The notes beneath the pieces are model-generated. The model was not told where the DNA came from, searched no databases, and saw only the letters and a list, made by a program, of their open reading frames with translations. Below are positions 6,287 to 7,309 of a stretch of 7,309 nucleotides of DNA, piece by piece. This DNA is from Bryobacterales bacterium (GTDB lineage: Bacteria; Acidobacteriota; Terriglobia; Bryobacterales; Bryobacteraceae): positions 1 through 7,309 of the forward strand of contig DNFG01000130.1 in NCBI GenBank assembly GCA_003487005.1, written 5' to 3'. The position numbers and the translations under genes are program-made. Each line of letters starts with the position of its first letter. Position 1 is the first letter of the stretch.

Positions 6287-7309
6287 ATGCGCATTCTACT
6301 GGCTCACAATTCGACCTACTTCCCTTCCCTGGGCGGCGGTGACAAATCGAACCGGCTGTTGATGGAGGCCCTCGCCGCGCGCGGCCACGATGTGCGCGTC
6401 TTCACCAGAACCGAAAGGCTGGACGAGGCAAGCCACGACCGCTATCTCGAGGAACTGGCCCGGCGGGGCCAGACCGGCGAGGTCCTCGAATCCGGCGAAG
6501 TCCGGCTCCGCCTCGGCGGCGTCGATGTCCGCACCCTGACCCGCTCGCCCCACTTGCGCGCCGCTTTTCAGGCGCACATCGACGCTTTCGACCCCGACAT
6601 CATCATCACGTCCACCGACGACCCCGGCCAGTTGCTCTTCGATCTGGCGGTCCGGACCCCGCGCGCCCGCGTGGTCTACCTCGTCCGCGCCACCATCGCC
6701 GTGCCGTTCGGGCCCGACAGCGCCGGGGTGAACGAGAAGAAGACGGCCGCCCTCCGCCAGGCCGACGGCGTCGTCGGCGTCAGCCACTATGTCGCCGGCT
6801 ATGTCCGGCAGTGGGCCGGCATCGACGCCATCCATGTCCCGATTTCGCTGCTCGAAAACGTGCCCGAGTACGCCGATCTCGGGCGCTTCGACAACCGCTT
6901 CATTTCGATGGTGAACCCCTGCGCCGTCAAGGGCATCGGCATCTTCCTCGAACTGGCGCGCCAGCGGCCCGATCTCGAATTCTGCGCCATCCCGACATGG
7001 GGCACCCAGCCCGACGAACTGGCCGCCATGGTCGCGCAGCCGAACATCACCGTCATGGATCCGGTGGACGACATCGATATCCTGCTGCGCGAGACCCGCG
7101 TCATGCTCGTCCCGAGCGTCTGGGCCGAAGCCCGGTCGCGGATCGTGCTCGAAGCCATGTCGCGCGGCGTCCCCGTTGTCGCCAGCGATGTCGGCGGATT
7201 GCATGAAGCCAAATTGGGCGTGCCTTACCTGGTGCCCGTGAACCCGATCCGCCACTATAAACCGAGCATCGACGCCAGCATGGTGCCCGTCGCCGAGAGA
7301 TCGGAAGAG
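6287..7309 (+). CDS. GT-B glycosyltransferase (GT4-like), second of tandem pair (partial, 3' end missing)
   Basis: The ATG at 6287 follows the previous stop by 5 bp and the frame stays open to the right edge. The N-terminus MRILLAHNSTYFPSLGGGDK parallels the upstream enzyme. NPCAVKG (210-216) and AEARSRIVLEAM with E281 and E289 (E-x7-E) are the donor-binding signatures, followed by GVPVVASDVGGLHEAK. It is a paralogue of the 5058-6281 product, sharing NPCxVKG, SDxGGLxEAK and the PVxPIxxY region. An insert after the first Rossmann strands (about residues 45-85) makes its N-terminal half longer. Only codons 1-337 (to 7297) are trustworthy. The final four codons (RSEE) are an in-frame reading of adapter sequence. 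Donor and acceptor are unknown; the two enzymes may add successive sugars. Confidence 0.85.
   Translation, partial: MRILLAHNSTYFPSLGGGDKSNRLLMEALAARGHDVRVFTRTERLDEASHDRYLEELARRGQTGEVLESGEVRLRLGGVDVRTLTRSPHLRAAFQAHIDAFDPDIIITSTDDPGQLLFDLAVRTPRARVVYLVRATIAVPFGPDSAGVNEKKTAALRQADGVVGVSHYVAGYVRQWAGIDAIHVPISLLENVPEYADLGRFDNRFISMVNPCAVKGIGIFLELARQRPDLEFCAIPTWGTQPDELAAMVAQPNITVMDPVDDIDILLRETRVMLVPSVWAEARSRIVLEAMSRGVPVVASDVGGLHEAKLGVPYLVPVNPIRHYKPSIDASMVPVAERSEE
7298..7309 (+). other. Illumina adapter remnant at contig end
   Basis: The terminal 12 bases are AGATCGGAAGAG, identical to the start of the common Illumina TruSeq adapter. A chance exact match at the very end is very unlikely. It also falls where the protein stops matching its paralogue, right after PVA. 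These bases should be trimmed before annotation. Confidence 0.93.

Noticed and set aside
6296..7255. 319-aa open frame on the minus strand opposite the second glycosyltransferase
   Set aside because: It is composed mostly of G, D, A, V and R without motifs, and is a shadow of the plus-strand glycosyltransferase.

Overview
This is a GC-rich bacterial window of about 7.3 kb with dense, short-spaced genes. The best fit is an environmental (metagenomic) contig from a high-GC, probably Acidobacteriota-like bacterium. That placement is inference: it rests on base composition, the exported ThuA plus 3-keto-disaccharide hydrolase fusion, and the FkbH-type enzyme next to glycosyltransferases. There is no rRNA or other phylogenetic marker to confirm it. 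The last 12 bases are identical to the start of the standard Illumina adapter, so the contig end is a library artefact.

Region 1 (1-634) holds the 5' part of a minus-strand gene for a peptidoglycan-binding-domain protein, which runs off the left edge. A 186-bp divergent intergenic region follows, containing a 17-bp near-palindrome and a tandem 15-bp direct repeat. Region 2 (635-1267) is an exported protein that joins an MliC-type lysozyme-inhibitor domain to a META/HslJ domain. Region 3 (1323-2783) is an exported two-domain protein, ThuA-like plus DUF1080, probably acting on oxidised (3-keto) sugars outside the cytoplasm.

Region 4 (2876 to the right edge) looks like the start of a specialised-metabolite or glycoconjugate operon. 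It has an FkbH-like HAD-IIIC protein fused to a C-terminal phosphopantetheine carrier domain, then two tandem paralogous GT-B glycosyltransferases, with gaps of 4 and 5 bp. By family knowledge, the FkbH protein would load a three-carbon glyceryl unit from 1,3-bisphosphoglycerate onto its own carrier domain. The glycosyltransferases could then decorate the product, or use the carrier-bound intermediate. No synthase modules (PKS or NRPS condensation/adenylation) lie inside the window, so the product is unknown. The FkbH-carrier protein ends in an acidic tail and the next glycosyltransferase ends in a strongly basic tail, which suggests docking but does not show it.

The two most notable points are this carrier-protein and glycosyltransferase cassette, and the divergent pairing of a peptidoglycan-binding protein with a lysozyme-inhibitor-like protein. 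No tRNA, rRNA, CRISPR array or intact insertion sequence was seen.
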